From contig JACQZH010000062.1 of NCBI GenBank assembly GCA_016213925.1, positions 1 through 32,183 on the forward strand: a stretch of 32,183 nt of DNA, given 5' to 3'. The translations under genes and the position numbers were made by a program. This DNA comes from Candidatus Omnitrophota bacterium. Lineage in GTDB: Bacteria > Omnitrophota > Gorgyraeia > B26-G9. Below the pieces are notes generated by a model. That model did not search any database. It was given only the letters and a program-made list of their open reading frames with translations, and had not been told where the DNA came from. This document shows, piece after piece, positions 7,803 to 14,971 of the stretch. The stretch's first letter is position 1. Each line of letters opens with the position of its first letter.

Positions 7803-7950
7803 CCATAAATTCTAAACACTAAATCCTAAACAAATCCAAAACCACAAATCTTAAACTTAAAACAAATATTTATTATTTTCCAAAAACAATTTTGAGTTTT
7901 ATTCATTTGAGTTTATTTAGAGTTTAGGATTTATGTTTTAGAGTTTTATC
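7803..7950. repeat. AT-rich imperfect palindromic intergenic element, copy A
   Basis: A roughly 150-base element filling the gap between the exonuclease and OsmC genes. The left arm carries CTAAATCCTAA-type and CTAAACAAATCC words; the right arm carries their reverse complements (TTTAGAGTTTAGGATTTA). It ends in TTTTATC. The same words in the same order and spacing occur at 21269-21427. I see no open reading frame or terminator with a T-run in it. It looks like a miniature palindromic element that would fold into a long hairpin. Confidence 0.6.
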
Positions 7951-7958
7951 CTTGACAA

Positions 7959-8630
7959 TTAGCATTTAATATATTTTTCCCAATAAAAATACAATTCCTT
8001 TGTTGCTTTTACATCGCGCATACAATAACGGGCTATATCTATATACTTTTTTTGGCTGAATAGATCTTTTACCTGCGCTCCGCTTATACCTTCTTCCTTC
8101 GGGCTTTTTATCCCAAAAGCCTGCGCAAACATATGCAGGCTAAACCCGCGGCGCATTGCTCCGTAAAAAGTCATCTGATCATATAAATCAATATGCGCCT
8201 TTGTGTCATAGCGGTACGGCATTAAATCTCTGGCTGCCTTAATCTTTAGAATTGCCGAACGGATAAGAATATACGGGCAATCGAAACCTCTGCCGTTAAA
8301 AGTTATAAACTGATTATACCGCTTTATCGTCTTCCAGAAGTTTTCCAGTATCTCTTTCTCACTGCAAACAATATATTCAATATCTTCTTCCTTATGATTT
8401 TTTTGAGAATTTTCCAAATCCTGAAAAAATACCGTCCCGCTTTCAAAATCGCAATCAAGCATGCCGATAGCGACGATTTCGCCGGTTAAAGGTGAAAGCC
8501 CCAGGCCTTCTTTAACCGCCTGCTCCTCTTCGTCATTATTAGCGCTTTTTAAAAGCACTTCCTGCGTTGTCTGGTCAAATTCATCAAATTCCGCTCCGAT
8601 AGTTTCAATATCAAAAATCACTTTATTCAT
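7959..8630 (-). CDS. Predicted 3'-5' exonuclease, PolB-exonuclease-like (DEDD fold)
   Basis: A 223-residue stand-alone exonuclease related to the proofreading domain of family B DNA polymerases. ExoI is FDIET (Asp7 and Glu9), ExoII is ITFNGRGFDCPYI (about residues 108-120) and ExoIII is YCMRDVKATKELY (about 203-215). These supply the acidic residues for two-metal catalysis. Length fits the predicted PolB-like 3'-5' exonuclease family. GAGGA precedes the ATG, nine bases after the aconitase stop, so it is probably co-transcribed with that gene. The in vivo substrate, DNA or RNA, is unknown. Confidence 0.85.
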   Translation of the reverse strand: MNKVIFDIETIGAEFDEFDQTTQEVLLKSANNDEEEQAVKEGLGLSPLTGEIVAIGMLDCDFESGTVFFQDLENSQKNHKEEDIEYIVCSEKEILENFWKTIKRYNQFITFNGRGFDCPYILIRSAILKIKAARDLMPYRYDTKAHIDLYDQMTFYGAMRRGFSLHMFAQAFGIKSPKEEGISGAQVKDLFSQKKYIDIARYCMRDVKATKELYFYWEKYIKC

Positions 8631-8639
8631 CGTTTATCC

Positions 8640-10577
8640 TCAACAATTCTTTGTAAAGTTTAACAGCCCGCCGGCCTTTAAAATATCTTTCTGGCGTGCA
8701 GAAAGAAAATATTTCATTTCAATTTCAATTTTTTTTGTCTTGTTAAAGACAATAATATTTTTGCCATTATTCAAAGAACTAAGCATATTGCTGATCTCTA
8801 TCCTATCTCCTTTTTCAATCTTCTCATAATCGTGCGGATTCATAAACGTCAAGGGAAGAATCCCGAAATTAACCAAATTTGCCGCGTGGATACGTTCAAA
8901 AGATTTTGCGAAAACAGCCTTTACTCCCAGATTCATCGGGCATAATGCCGCATGTTCCCGGCTTGAGCCCTGGCCGTAGCTTTCTCCGGCAACTATAAAT
9001 ACCGCTTTATTCTCATCACGGATTCTTGCCGCATTTGAAGCAAAATTAGCATCAACTTCTTCAAAAACAAATTCAGAATACTTTTTTATATTTGAACGGA
9101 ATTTAAGCCGGCTGCCCGCGGGCATAATATGGTCAGTCGTAATCTTATCCCCTACTTTAATCGCGGCAATCCCATCCAGCTTATCGCCAAGCCTGCTATT
9201 ACGCGGAGGTTCTCCGATATTTGGGCCGCGAAAAATTTCAACCTTATCAGGGTTATCCGCCGGTAAAATAATCATGCCGTCATCAATCTCAAACTTTTCA
9301 GGAAGATCTGCTTTAGGATAATCCTCTTCCTTCATACTCAAAGGATCAACAAATTCACCGCTGACAGCGGCAAGCGCTGCTGCTTCAGGAGAAACAAGAT
9401 ATACCCCGGCTGATTTTGTGCCGCTGCGCCCTTCAAAATTTCTATTACTTGTGCGCACTGATACTGCTTGAGTCCGGGGAGCTTGCCCGCTGCCGATACA
9501 AAAACCGCAGGCGCTTTCCATAATCCTTGCACCGGCATCAATCATATAAGAAAGCATGCCGTTCTTAGCTATCATTGAAAAAACCTGCCTGGACCCCGGC
9601 GCAATAGCCAGAGAAACATCCGGATGAACCTTTTTATTTTTTAATATACTGCCTGCAATATACAGATCTCGCAAAGAAGAATTAGTACAACTGCCGATTT
9701 CCACCTGGTCAACTTTTCTGCCAACGATTTCTTTTATCGCCACAACATTTCCCGGAGAATGCGGCAAGGCAACCATCGGCTCAATTTTTTCTAAATCAAC
9801 TTCTATTATCTGATCATATTCGGCATTTCCGTCCGCACTAAGCTCAAGCCAGTCCGATTCTCTTTCTTGCGCTTTTAAAAATCTTCTGGTTATTTCATCG
9901 GAAGGAAAAATACTTGTAGTAACACCGGTTTCCGCGCCCATATTGGTAATTGTTGCTCTTTCCGGGACAGATAAACTCTTTATACCTTCGCCGGAATATT
10001 CAAGGACTTTATTCACATTGCCTTTTGTGGATAGTATGCTTAATATATCCAGGATGATATCTTTCGCAGAAACCCACTTGCGCAATTTTCCGCATAGCCT
10101 CACATTAATCACTTCCGGAGCAGTAAGATAAAAAGCTCCGCCTCCCATAGCCACAGCCACGTCCAATCCTCCCGCGCCGATAGCAAGCATTCCTATCCCT
10201 CCTCCAGTCGGAGTATGGCTGTCGCTTCCCAATAATGTTTTACCCGGACGGCTAAAACGCTCTAAATGCACCTGATGGCAGATTCCGTTTCCCGGCCTGG
10301 AAAATTTGATGCCGTACTTTGCCGCGACTGTTTGAAGATACTTGTGATCATCGGCATTTTCAAATCCCTCTTGAAGCGTATTATGATCAACATAACTTAC
10401 CGACAATTCAGTCTTAACCCGGGGAATCCCTATAGCCTCAAACTGCAGATACGCCATTGTCCCAGTCGCGTCCTGGGTCAGGGTCTGGTCAATTTTAATA
10501 CCGATTTCCCCGCCAGGAATCAGTTTTCCTTTAACCAGATGTTTTTCCAATATCTTATAGGTAATACTTTTCCCCAT
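8640..10577 (-). CDS. Aconitate hydratase, short Aquifex-type
   Basis: A 645-residue [4Fe-4S] enzyme that interconverts citrate and isocitrate through cis-aconitate. The cluster ligands are Cys297 in IGSCTNSS and Cys357 and Cys360 in CGFCIGSG. The swivel domain motif GESYGQGSSREHAAL is near the C-terminal third. At about 645 residues it is much shorter than AcnA (about 890) or AcnB (about 865) and fits the Aquifex-type putative aconitase group, which lies near isopropylmalate and homoaconitate isomerases. A homoaconitase-like activity cannot be excluded from sequence alone. AAGGA before the ATG supports the start. Malate dehydrogenase and an oxaloacetate-using aminotransferase lie in the same window. 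Confidence 0.9.
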   Translation of the reverse strand: MGKSITYKILEKHLVKGKLIPGGEIGIKIDQTLTQDATGTMAYLQFEAIGIPRVKTELSVSYVDHNTLQEGFENADDHKYLQTVAAKYGIKFSRPGNGICHQVHLERFSRPGKTLLGSDSHTPTGGGIGMLAIGAGGLDVAVAMGGGAFYLTAPEVINVRLCGKLRKWVSAKDIILDILSILSTKGNVNKVLEYSGEGIKSLSVPERATITNMGAETGVTTSIFPSDEITRRFLKAQERESDWLELSADGNAEYDQIIEVDLEKIEPMVALPHSPGNVVAIKEIVGRKVDQVEIGSCTNSSLRDLYIAGSILKNKKVHPDVSLAIAPGSRQVFSMIAKNGMLSYMIDAGARIMESACGFCIGSGQAPRTQAVSVRTSNRNFEGRSGTKSAGVYLVSPEAAALAAVSGEFVDPLSMKEEDYPKADLPEKFEIDDGMIILPADNPDKVEIFRGPNIGEPPRNSRLGDKLDGIAAIKVGDKITTDHIMPAGSRLKFRSNIKKYSEFVFEEVDANFASNAARIRDENKAVFIVAGESYGQGSSREHAALCPMNLGVKAVFAKSFERIHAANLVNFGILPLTFMNPHDYEKIEKGDRIEISNMLSSLNNGKNIIVFNKTKKIEIEMKYFLSARQKDILKAGGLLNFTKNC

Positions 10578-10678
10578 TAATTATTCCTTCCCAAATTTAA
10601 TTTTAAAATCAAATATTGCACTCTTACAATAGCATAATATTACCATACTTGCTGAGTTTATGTAAAGATAAAGTGGAA

Positions 10679-10718
10679 TAGCTCAGTTGATAGCTCATAG
10701 CTGATAGTTCATAGCTAA
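10679..10718. repeat. Short degenerate tandem repeat
   Basis: Three near-identical units of 12, 14 and 14 bases starting at 10679, 10691 and 10705, each built on TAG(C/T)TCA..(A/G)..TGA. Units two and three differ at two positions; unit one lacks two bases. It lies between the aconitase start and the small-protein terminator, with no gene in it. The function is unknown. Confidence 0.5.
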
Positions 10719-10746
10719 TAAACCCTTTGAAGATCATTTGATTTTG

Positions 10747-10782
10747 AAATAAAAAAAGCAGTTTGTTTTTCAAAACCGCTTT
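10747..10782 (-). terminator. Rho-independent terminator after the 59-residue membrane protein
   Basis: On the minus strand a 10-bp stem AAAGCGGTTT/AAACTGCTTT with one G-U pair (arms 10782-10773 and 10764-10755) and an 8-base loop is followed by TTTTATTTC. It lies 34 bases past the stop codon of the small membrane protein and separates that gene from aconitase. Confidence 0.75.
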
Positions 10783-10816
10783 AATCTTATGTAAATATCT
10801 AACAATATTCTTTTCT

Positions 10817-10996
10817 CTATCGATCTCTAACTTTTCCAGTCCAAGTATCTAATAATCGCGGAGGATAAAATGCTCCATCACGCCCAAAATCTTGCCCCTC
10901 TTTCCATTCATATCTGCCATGCAACCCAAGAAATAGTATTCCTAGAGAAAAAACCAAAGCAGCTCCCACTAAAAACCATTTTTGCATCGTTATCAT
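10817..10996 (-). CDS. Small single-pass membrane protein (59 residues)
   Basis: An unrecognised short gene with strong translation signals: AAAGGGGGAT a few bases before the ATG, a clean frame to TAG, and a terminator close behind. The protein begins MITMQKW, then has one hydrophobic helix (about residues 7-25, FLVGAALVFSLGILFLG), then a polar tail with FYPPRLLDTWTGKV near the end. A short LDTWTGKV-like end after a membrane anchor occurs in many small bacterial membrane proteins of unknown role, as far as I recall. The helix has few basic residues around it, so the orientation is uncertain. No function is proposed. Confidence 0.65.
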   Translation of the reverse strand: MITMQKWFLVGAALVFSLGILFLGLHGRYEWKEGQDFGRDGAFYPPRLLDTWTGKVRDR

Positions 10997-11042
10997 GTTA
11001 ATCCCCCTTTTTTAATTTGTCTAAAAGTAGCAAGCATTGCCC

Positions 11043-11657
11043 TTAGGAATTTAAAATATCCAAATAATTAACTTCAACATCCAAACGATCAGGAAAAAGT
11101 TTCGCTAAAAGATAAATATCTTCAGTCGGGGAGATACTAATTAAATTCCAAATCTCCATAAATTTAGGTTTGTAGTCACAAAAAAGCTGCGATAATTTTT
11201 CTAAGCTAAATTGATCACAAGCAAATCGTGAATAAATTATAAGAACAAAATTTTGCGGATATGCTTTCCATAATTTGGCCTTTTCGATATGTTCAAAAAC
11301 AATATACTCAGGATTAATAGAGTTGTGAGAAATCAAATTTTTCGGACATTCGACTATTTCGCATTCCACCTCGCACCAGATTAGACACTTCCCATTTTCA
11401 ATCTTATCAAACGATGTGGCACGAAAATCAGGAGTTTGATCCTTAGGATCAGCCGATTTAATAAACCAAGGACGTCCAGTCAACTTTGTCATGCCGACAC
11501 AAGTCATTCCGGCTACCCACTTTTCACGATCCAGCTTGAAGCGCCCTTGCCTTAAAACAGCTTCACGACCTTTATTATGAACAAGACTCAGAAATTCTCG
11601 CACAAGCTTTTTCGGATTTTCATATCCCTTAAGGTTTAAAAGCACTGTTTCGAACAT
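11043..11657 (-). CDS. Hypothetical protein, 204 residues
   Basis: I do not recognise this protein. It has no signal peptide and no membrane helix. A central block, TPDFRATSFD, is followed about 19 residues after its Asp by beta-strand-like LIWCEVECEIVE. This loosely recalls the PD...ExK core of restriction-like nucleases, but the lysine is missing and the match may be chance. Aromatic and acidic residues dominate the C-terminal half. It lies downstream of a toxin-antitoxin pair in an accessory stretch. The Shine-Dalgarno is weak (GAAAG). Other possibilities are an uncharacterised defence or stress protein or a degraded mobile-element cargo gene. Confidence 0.55.
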   Translation of the reverse strand: MFETVLLNLKGYENPKKLVREFLSLVHNKGREAVLRQGRFKLDREKWVAGMTCVGMTKLTGRPWFIKSADPKDQTPDFRATSFDKIENGKCLIWCEVECEIVECPKNLISHNSINPEYIVFEHIEKAKLWKAYPQNFVLIIYSRFACDQFSLEKLSQLFCDYKPKFMEIWNLISISPTEDIYLLAKLFPDRLDVEVNYLDILNS

Positions 11658-11798
11658 ATTTAACTTTCAATTTTAATCATGATTTCGAAAATAACCAAGC
11701 ACAGCAACTATTTATCCTGCTTTTTTTCTGCATCCAAAGCAGATAATAGCGCTACTGTTTTTTCTTTGCAAGATGATTTTTTTGTCCATTATAACTTA

Positions 11799-12173
11799 TT
11801 ATTTTTTGTAATATCGTTTAATCCTTTCCCTATCCTCGTTTTCCTTATCTCCTTTAAAGTAAATTTCGATAAATTCTATTATATTCTTATCATTAAAATA
11901 CGCGTAGGTAAGGCGGATTCCGCTTTTAACTCCTTTGCCCTTTAAGGCTTTGCAGGCAAATTTTGTGACCTTATAAATTTGTGGATATTCTATGCCCAAA
12001 TCAGAAATAGGGACTATACCCCCATAATCAATTTGCAATTTATGAAAAGAATTAAGTGCTGTAGTTATAAAATTTTCTAAATCTTCCGGCAGGGTTCTAA
12101 ATCGCTTCTTGGAAAGTTTTTCCAGGTCTTTTTTAAACTCAGGGAGGCGCCTTATTTCACTAAAAATCCCCAT
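11799..12173 (-). CDS. RelE/ParE-superfamily toxin, partner of a Panacea antitoxin
   Basis: A 124-residue small basic protein of the RelE/HigB-like superfamily, whose members usually cleave mRNA on the ribosome. Visible family features are an N-terminal FKKDLEKLSKKRFRTL helix pair, IYKVTKFACKALKGKG, the strand SGIRLTYAYF and the C-terminal IEFIEIYFKGDKENEDRERI. Its start lies 14 bases inside the end of the HTH-Panacea gene, so the two are translationally coupled, as in most type II toxin-antitoxin pairs. Here the antitoxin comes first. The exact catalytic residues cannot be assigned because this superfamily varies at them. Confidence 0.75.
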   Translation of the reverse strand: MGIFSEIRRLPEFKKDLEKLSKKRFRTLPEDLENFITTALNSFHKLQIDYGGIVPISDLGIEYPQIYKVTKFACKALKGKGVKSGIRLTYAYFNDKNIIEFIEIYFKGDKENEDRERIKRYYKK

Positions 12174-12948
12174 CGTTGTAATTCCTCACAGAATAAGGTT
12201 TCGCCCGGTAAAAAACCTTCTCATAATCTATAAATTGGCCTTTTTCTGTGGTCAGCCAGGGGACATCACTATGAGAATACTCACTTATTTCAATGGCATT
12301 GCAATTGGACAATCTTTCAAGCACTGCATCTATAATCTGTATTTCATTGCCTTTAAGTTTGGTCAAATCCGGCGTCCGCAAAGGCAAATATTTTGTCTGC
12401 GGATACTGAAAATACTGGTCTTTAACTTCCATCAATTCCTTATCCTCTTTCATGCTCTTAACTATTTCCTTAAATTCAGCAGGAGTCGGGCCATAATGAT
12501 TTTTCAGATAGGTTGCTCCGATTAATTGTTCCTCATATTTTTCATAAAAATCAAAATCAATAAAATAAAGTAATTTATAAATCACCGTTTCACCGATATT
12601 TGGCTTAGAGCCGGCTTTATTTAATATATAGAGCAAGACTTCCTTGAATTTATCCAGTTTCTTCTGAGGAACGTTTATCCTTATTTCTTCTTTACTCTCT
12701 CTTTTAGGCTCTTTTGCTAACGCGACCGATATATCCTGTTTTAAATCAAATAAAACATCACAAGGAATATTAAACAGTTCAGACAGTTTTGATACTTCTT
12801 CAACAGTTATTTTCCTATCCCCGTTTTCTATCTGCGAAAATGAGACGCGGCTTATCCCTAACTCCACAGACATCTTCTCTTGAGATAAACCTTTACTAAC
12901 TCTTAAATCTTTTATCTTCTCTCCAAGCCTTGAATAAAACCTACTCAT
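12160..12948 (-). CDS. Xre-type HTH protein with Panacea (DUF4065) antitoxin domain
   Basis: A 262-residue two-domain protein. Residues 6-65 are an Xre/Cro helix-turn-helix (LRVSKGLSQEKMSVELGISRV... then SQIENGDRKI). A charged linker (75-95) leads to a Panacea/DUF4065 domain, about residues 97-250. Its hallmarks are YKLLYFIDFDFYEKY, LIGATYLKNHYGPTP, and the C-terminal LERLSNCNAIEISEYSHSD followed by PW. Panacea domains neutralise many unrelated toxins, and the HTH would let the protein repress its own promoter. GGGGAT lies shortly before the ATG, and a consensus promoter lies just upstream. The RelE-like toxin gene overlaps its 3' end. Confidence 0.85.
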   Translation of the reverse strand: MSRFYSRLGEKIKDLRVSKGLSQEKMSVELGISRVSFSQIENGDRKITVEEVSKLSELFNIPCDVLFDLKQDISVALAKEPKRESKEEIRINVPQKKLDKFKEVLLYILNKAGSKPNIGETVIYKLLYFIDFDFYEKYEEQLIGATYLKNHYGPTPAEFKEIVKSMKEDKELMEVKDQYFQYPQTKYLPLRTPDLTKLKGNEIQIIDAVLERLSNCNAIEISEYSHSDVPWLTTEKGQFIDYEKVFYRAKPYSVRNYNDGDF

Positions 12949-12971
12949 CTCTATCCCCTTTTTATAATTAA

Positions 12972-13000
12972 ACTATACCACATGTAAGATAATCTGTCAA
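12972..13000 (-). promoter_or_regulatory. Promoter of the Panacea toxin-antitoxin operon
   Basis: On the minus strand TTGACA (13000-12995), 17 bases, then TATAGT (12977-12972): a perfect -35 and a 5/6 -10. Transcription would start near 12965, about 17 bases before the antitoxin ATG. The spacer contains the palindrome ACATGT, a possible part of an Xre-type operator. Confidence 0.75.
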
Positions 13001-13329
13001 GTAAATGTTATATAATCTTTCATTAATGCGTTTTATATTACTGAAAAACTCAGCCTATTAAAGCACCCTTTGGAAAGGAGAAAAAATATCTTTGAACATA
13101 TTAGCAATTTTAGTAAAAAGAGATGCTGTTTTGTTTTATAAAATACACCTGTTTGAGCCCTCGCGAAAGCGAGATAGCGAGGCTGGTATTTTCAGCAGCT
13201 CTTTTAACGTGCCGCTAGGTAAAATGCTCTGTTTTTTGGTTCTTTCTTATTTAGGTTGCAAAAGTAAGCGAAAATTTTTAAGCGAATCACTGATTCAGGC
13301 AAATACATGCTGGGTTTGTAACAGTTCAG
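13001..13329. other. Gene-free stretch with short palindromes
   Basis: No credible gene. A plus-strand frame from 13092 begins with TTG, runs through the structured element and has an implausible Ser/Arg/Cys-rich composition. The stretch carries palindromic words: CCTCGC...GCGAGG (13159-13182) with an inner CTCGCGAAAGCGAG hairpin, and GAATCACTGATTC (13284-13296). These resemble debris of repeat elements rather than coding sequence. The first 20 bases belong to the toxin-antitoxin promoter region. Confidence 0.4.
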
Positions 13330-13523
13330 CTCTTAGCAGAAGAGACTCAATCGGCTCACATAGTGAGCATAAGGCGCACAGGAGCTCGCTTATGAGGATG
13401 AAATTTTCCCAGAAGTGCTTACCTGAACTACCGCCCTGTGGGGGGGATGGGGGGGGGCAGTCGGGAAATTTTTATCCGATTGCGACGAGCACCGCCTGCG
13501 AACGCAGGGAGACGATTGAGTCT
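13330..13523. other. Compact nested-stem element, candidate structured RNA or folded mobile-element end
   Basis: A closing stem pairs AGACTCAATCG (13343-13353) with CGATTGAGTCT (13513-13523), extendable to 14 of 15 pairs. Inside it lie GCTCAC-ATA-GTGAGC (13354-13368), CATAAG/CTTATG (13368-13394) with a further CG/CG pair, a 15-bp stem with one mismatch and one G-U pair (13396-13410 with 13463-13477), and CCTGCG-AA-CGCAGG (13495-13508). A CTCTT/AAGAG hairpin (13330-13344) sits just outside. Stems stack in order around one junction, as in structured RNAs or single-strand-folding integron or transposon sites. The strand is unresolved. A G-rich run at 13440-13457 lies in the loop of the long stem. 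Confidence 0.45.
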
Positions 13524-13855
13524 GTACCGCATCATTATTAACTCAAACTTCTGAACGCTGAACTATTACCTGGGTTTTTGGGTACCCTTTTGGGCGCGAT
13601 GGATGTCTCAAGCCCATCTGGCGCAAGCCGAAGGGCGAGTTCTCCCTCATTTTGCGGGACAGGCACCGCTTCAAAAATACAGCGTGGATTTGCTGGTTGC
13701 GCTGTTCTTTAGCGAAAAAATTAGTGCTGAGCGTAAAATTCTTCGATTACTTTACGCCACCAATAGTTATGTAGTTTTTATCACCCTATTTACGAATGAC
13801 CCTGTTTTTTCTCCGTCCCCAATGCACAAATTATCAGCCCAATCAAATATGTTAA
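13524..13855. other. Gene-free stretch, possible relic of a mobile element
   Basis: No credible gene in either direction. The plus-strand frame at 13603-13869 has no ribosome site and runs past the mdh stop. The composition is locally richer in G+C than the flanking genes (13560-13680), with palindromes such as GGGTACCC. The end near mdh contains GCATTGGGGACGGAG on the minus strand. From memory this is reminiscent of sequences flanking IS200/REP-type transposase genes in candidate-phylum genomes. That resemblance is unverified. No transposase remnant could be translated. Confidence 0.3.
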
Positions 13856-14773
13856 TTAAGAAAGGTTAGCGCTGGCTGTCTTGATTTCTTTCGCGGCAGT
13901 TTGAAGCTGTTTTTTTTCTGCTTCAGTAAGTTTAAGCTCAATAACCTCTTCGATTCCCTCTCTACCTAAACGCGCCGGGACTCCAATACAAACATCGGCT
14001 AATCCGTATTCGCCGTTAAGGCTTACGCAGGCAGGAATAATCTTTTTTTCATCTCTAATTATAGCCTTGACCATGGAAAATGCCGCAGCTGACGGGGCAT
14101 AATAAGCACTGCCCTTACCTAAACAGCTAACGATCTCCGCGCCTCTTTTTACTGTTTTCTCGATAAGCTCTTTAATCTTTTCACTAGGTAAGAGTTCTTC
14201 TATACTTATACCAGATACGTTGGAGTACCTGGGTAAGGGAATCATATCCTGTCCGTGCGCGCCGATAACAAGCGCCTGTACGCATTCAGGAGATATACTT
14301 AATTCTTCGGCAATGAGATTCTCAAAACGGCTAGAATCAAGCACTCCCCCCATTCCCATAACCCGCTTTTTATCAAAACCGCTTGCCTTTAAGGCAAGAT
14401 TAGTAAGTATATCCAGAGGATTGGTAACTATTATCAAAATCGAATCTTTAGCGTACTTGACTATTTCGCTCACTATCTGCTTAGTAATACCGGAATTTTT
14501 TTTAAGCAGGTCTTCCCTTGTCATTCCCGGCTGTCTCGCAAGCCCTGCTGTAACTACTACTATATCAGAACCGGAAATTTTTTTATAATCAGTTGCACCT
14601 GTAATAGAACTTGAATATTTTAGTATAGAACGCGCATCAGCTAAATCAAGAGATTTACCGCGGGCAATTTCTCCTGCTATATCCACCAAAACCACCTCAC
14701 CTAATCCTGATTCCACAATCCTTTGCGCTAAAGTCCCGCCGACATTACCAGCCCCAACAACAGATATCTTCAT
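13856..14773 (-). CDS. mdh: Malate dehydrogenase (LDH-like family)
   Basis: A 305-residue NAD-dependent enzyme that interconverts malate and oxaloacetate. The Rossmann motif GAGNVGG is at 7-13 and the cofactor-binding acid at Asp31. Arg80 in TAGLARQPGMTRED marks malate rather than lactate specificity, with Arg86 as the second substrate-binding arginine. The Asp146/Arg149 region (GVLDSSRF) and catalytic His173 (GAHGQD) are present. The start at 14773 is fixed by the conserved N-terminal beta strand; the longer frame to 14905 would add a non-homologous extension over a terminator and a repeat. It follows the aminotransferase gene, which also uses oxaloacetate. Confidence 0.93.
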   Translation of the reverse strand: MKISVVGAGNVGGTLAQRIVESGLGEVVLVDIAGEIARGKSLDLADARSILKYSSSITGATDYKKISGSDIVVVTAGLARQPGMTREDLLKKNSGITKQIVSEIVKYAKDSILIIVTNPLDILTNLALKASGFDKKRVMGMGGVLDSSRFENLIAEELSISPECVQALVIGAHGQDMIPLPRYSNVSGISIEELLPSEKIKELIEKTVKRGAEIVSCLGKGSAYYAPSAAAFSMVKAIIRDEKKIIPACVSLNGEYGLADVCIGVPARLGREGIEEVIELKLTEAEKKQLQTAAKEIKTASANLS

Positions 14774-14814
14774 AATTAAAACCCTTTTCTTGTTTTTTAG
14801 ATTAATCCCGGATT

Positions 14815-14840
14815 TTGCCTGCCTGGTGCACGACAGGCAA
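14815..14840. repeat. Small inverted repeat upstream of mdh
   Basis: TTGCCTG (14815-14821) and CAGGCAA (14834-14840) form a 7-bp stem around a 12-base loop that contains the palindrome GTGCAC. Neither strand has a T-run after the stem, so it is not a simple terminator. A related CTGC..GCAGG hairpin occurs before rpoA near 17885-17899, so this may be one of a family of short intergenic repeats. Confidence 0.4.
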
Positions 14841-14891
14841 TAAAAAAAACCTGAATTAAAAATACCCAAGCTTCCTTTTAATTTCTCATAA

Positions 14892-14921
14892 AAAAAATCA
14901 AACAATTTTGTTTGATTTTTT
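14892..14921 (-). terminator. Terminator-like AT-rich hairpin after the aminotransferase gene
   Basis: A perfect 12-bp inverted repeat (AAAAAATCAAAC, 14892-14903, and GTTTGATTTTTT, 14910-14921) with a 6-base loop. On the minus strand it ends in TTTTTT, and it is symmetric enough to act in both directions. It lies 50 bases past the aminotransferase stop. The stem has only two G-C pairs, so it may leak, which would let transcription continue into mdh. Confidence 0.6.
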
Positions 14922-14971
14922 ATGGATAATCTAAATTAGTTAAATTGTTTTCAAGTTTCCAGTATTAGCTC

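Noticed and set aside
13330-13523. Known structured RNA (tmRNA, RNase P RNA, SRP RNA, 6S RNA, group II intron domain V)
   Set aside because: None of the conserved core sequences of these RNAs was recognised on either strand.
13092-13541. Plus-strand open frame of 149 residues in the gene-free region
   Set aside because: It starts with TTG, has Ser/Arg/Cys-rich composition, crosses the palindromic element, and resembles no family.
13603-13869. Plus-strand open frame of 88 residues next to mdh
   Set aside because: No ribosome site, overlaps the mdh end, and no recognisable domain; the reverse strand yields no credible gene either.
14815-14840. Terminator before mdh
   Set aside because: Neither strand has a T-run after the stem.
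14774-14905. N-terminal extension of mdh
   Set aside because: The added residues cover a terminator hairpin and an inverted repeat and are unlike any malate dehydrogenase; the normal start is at 14773.
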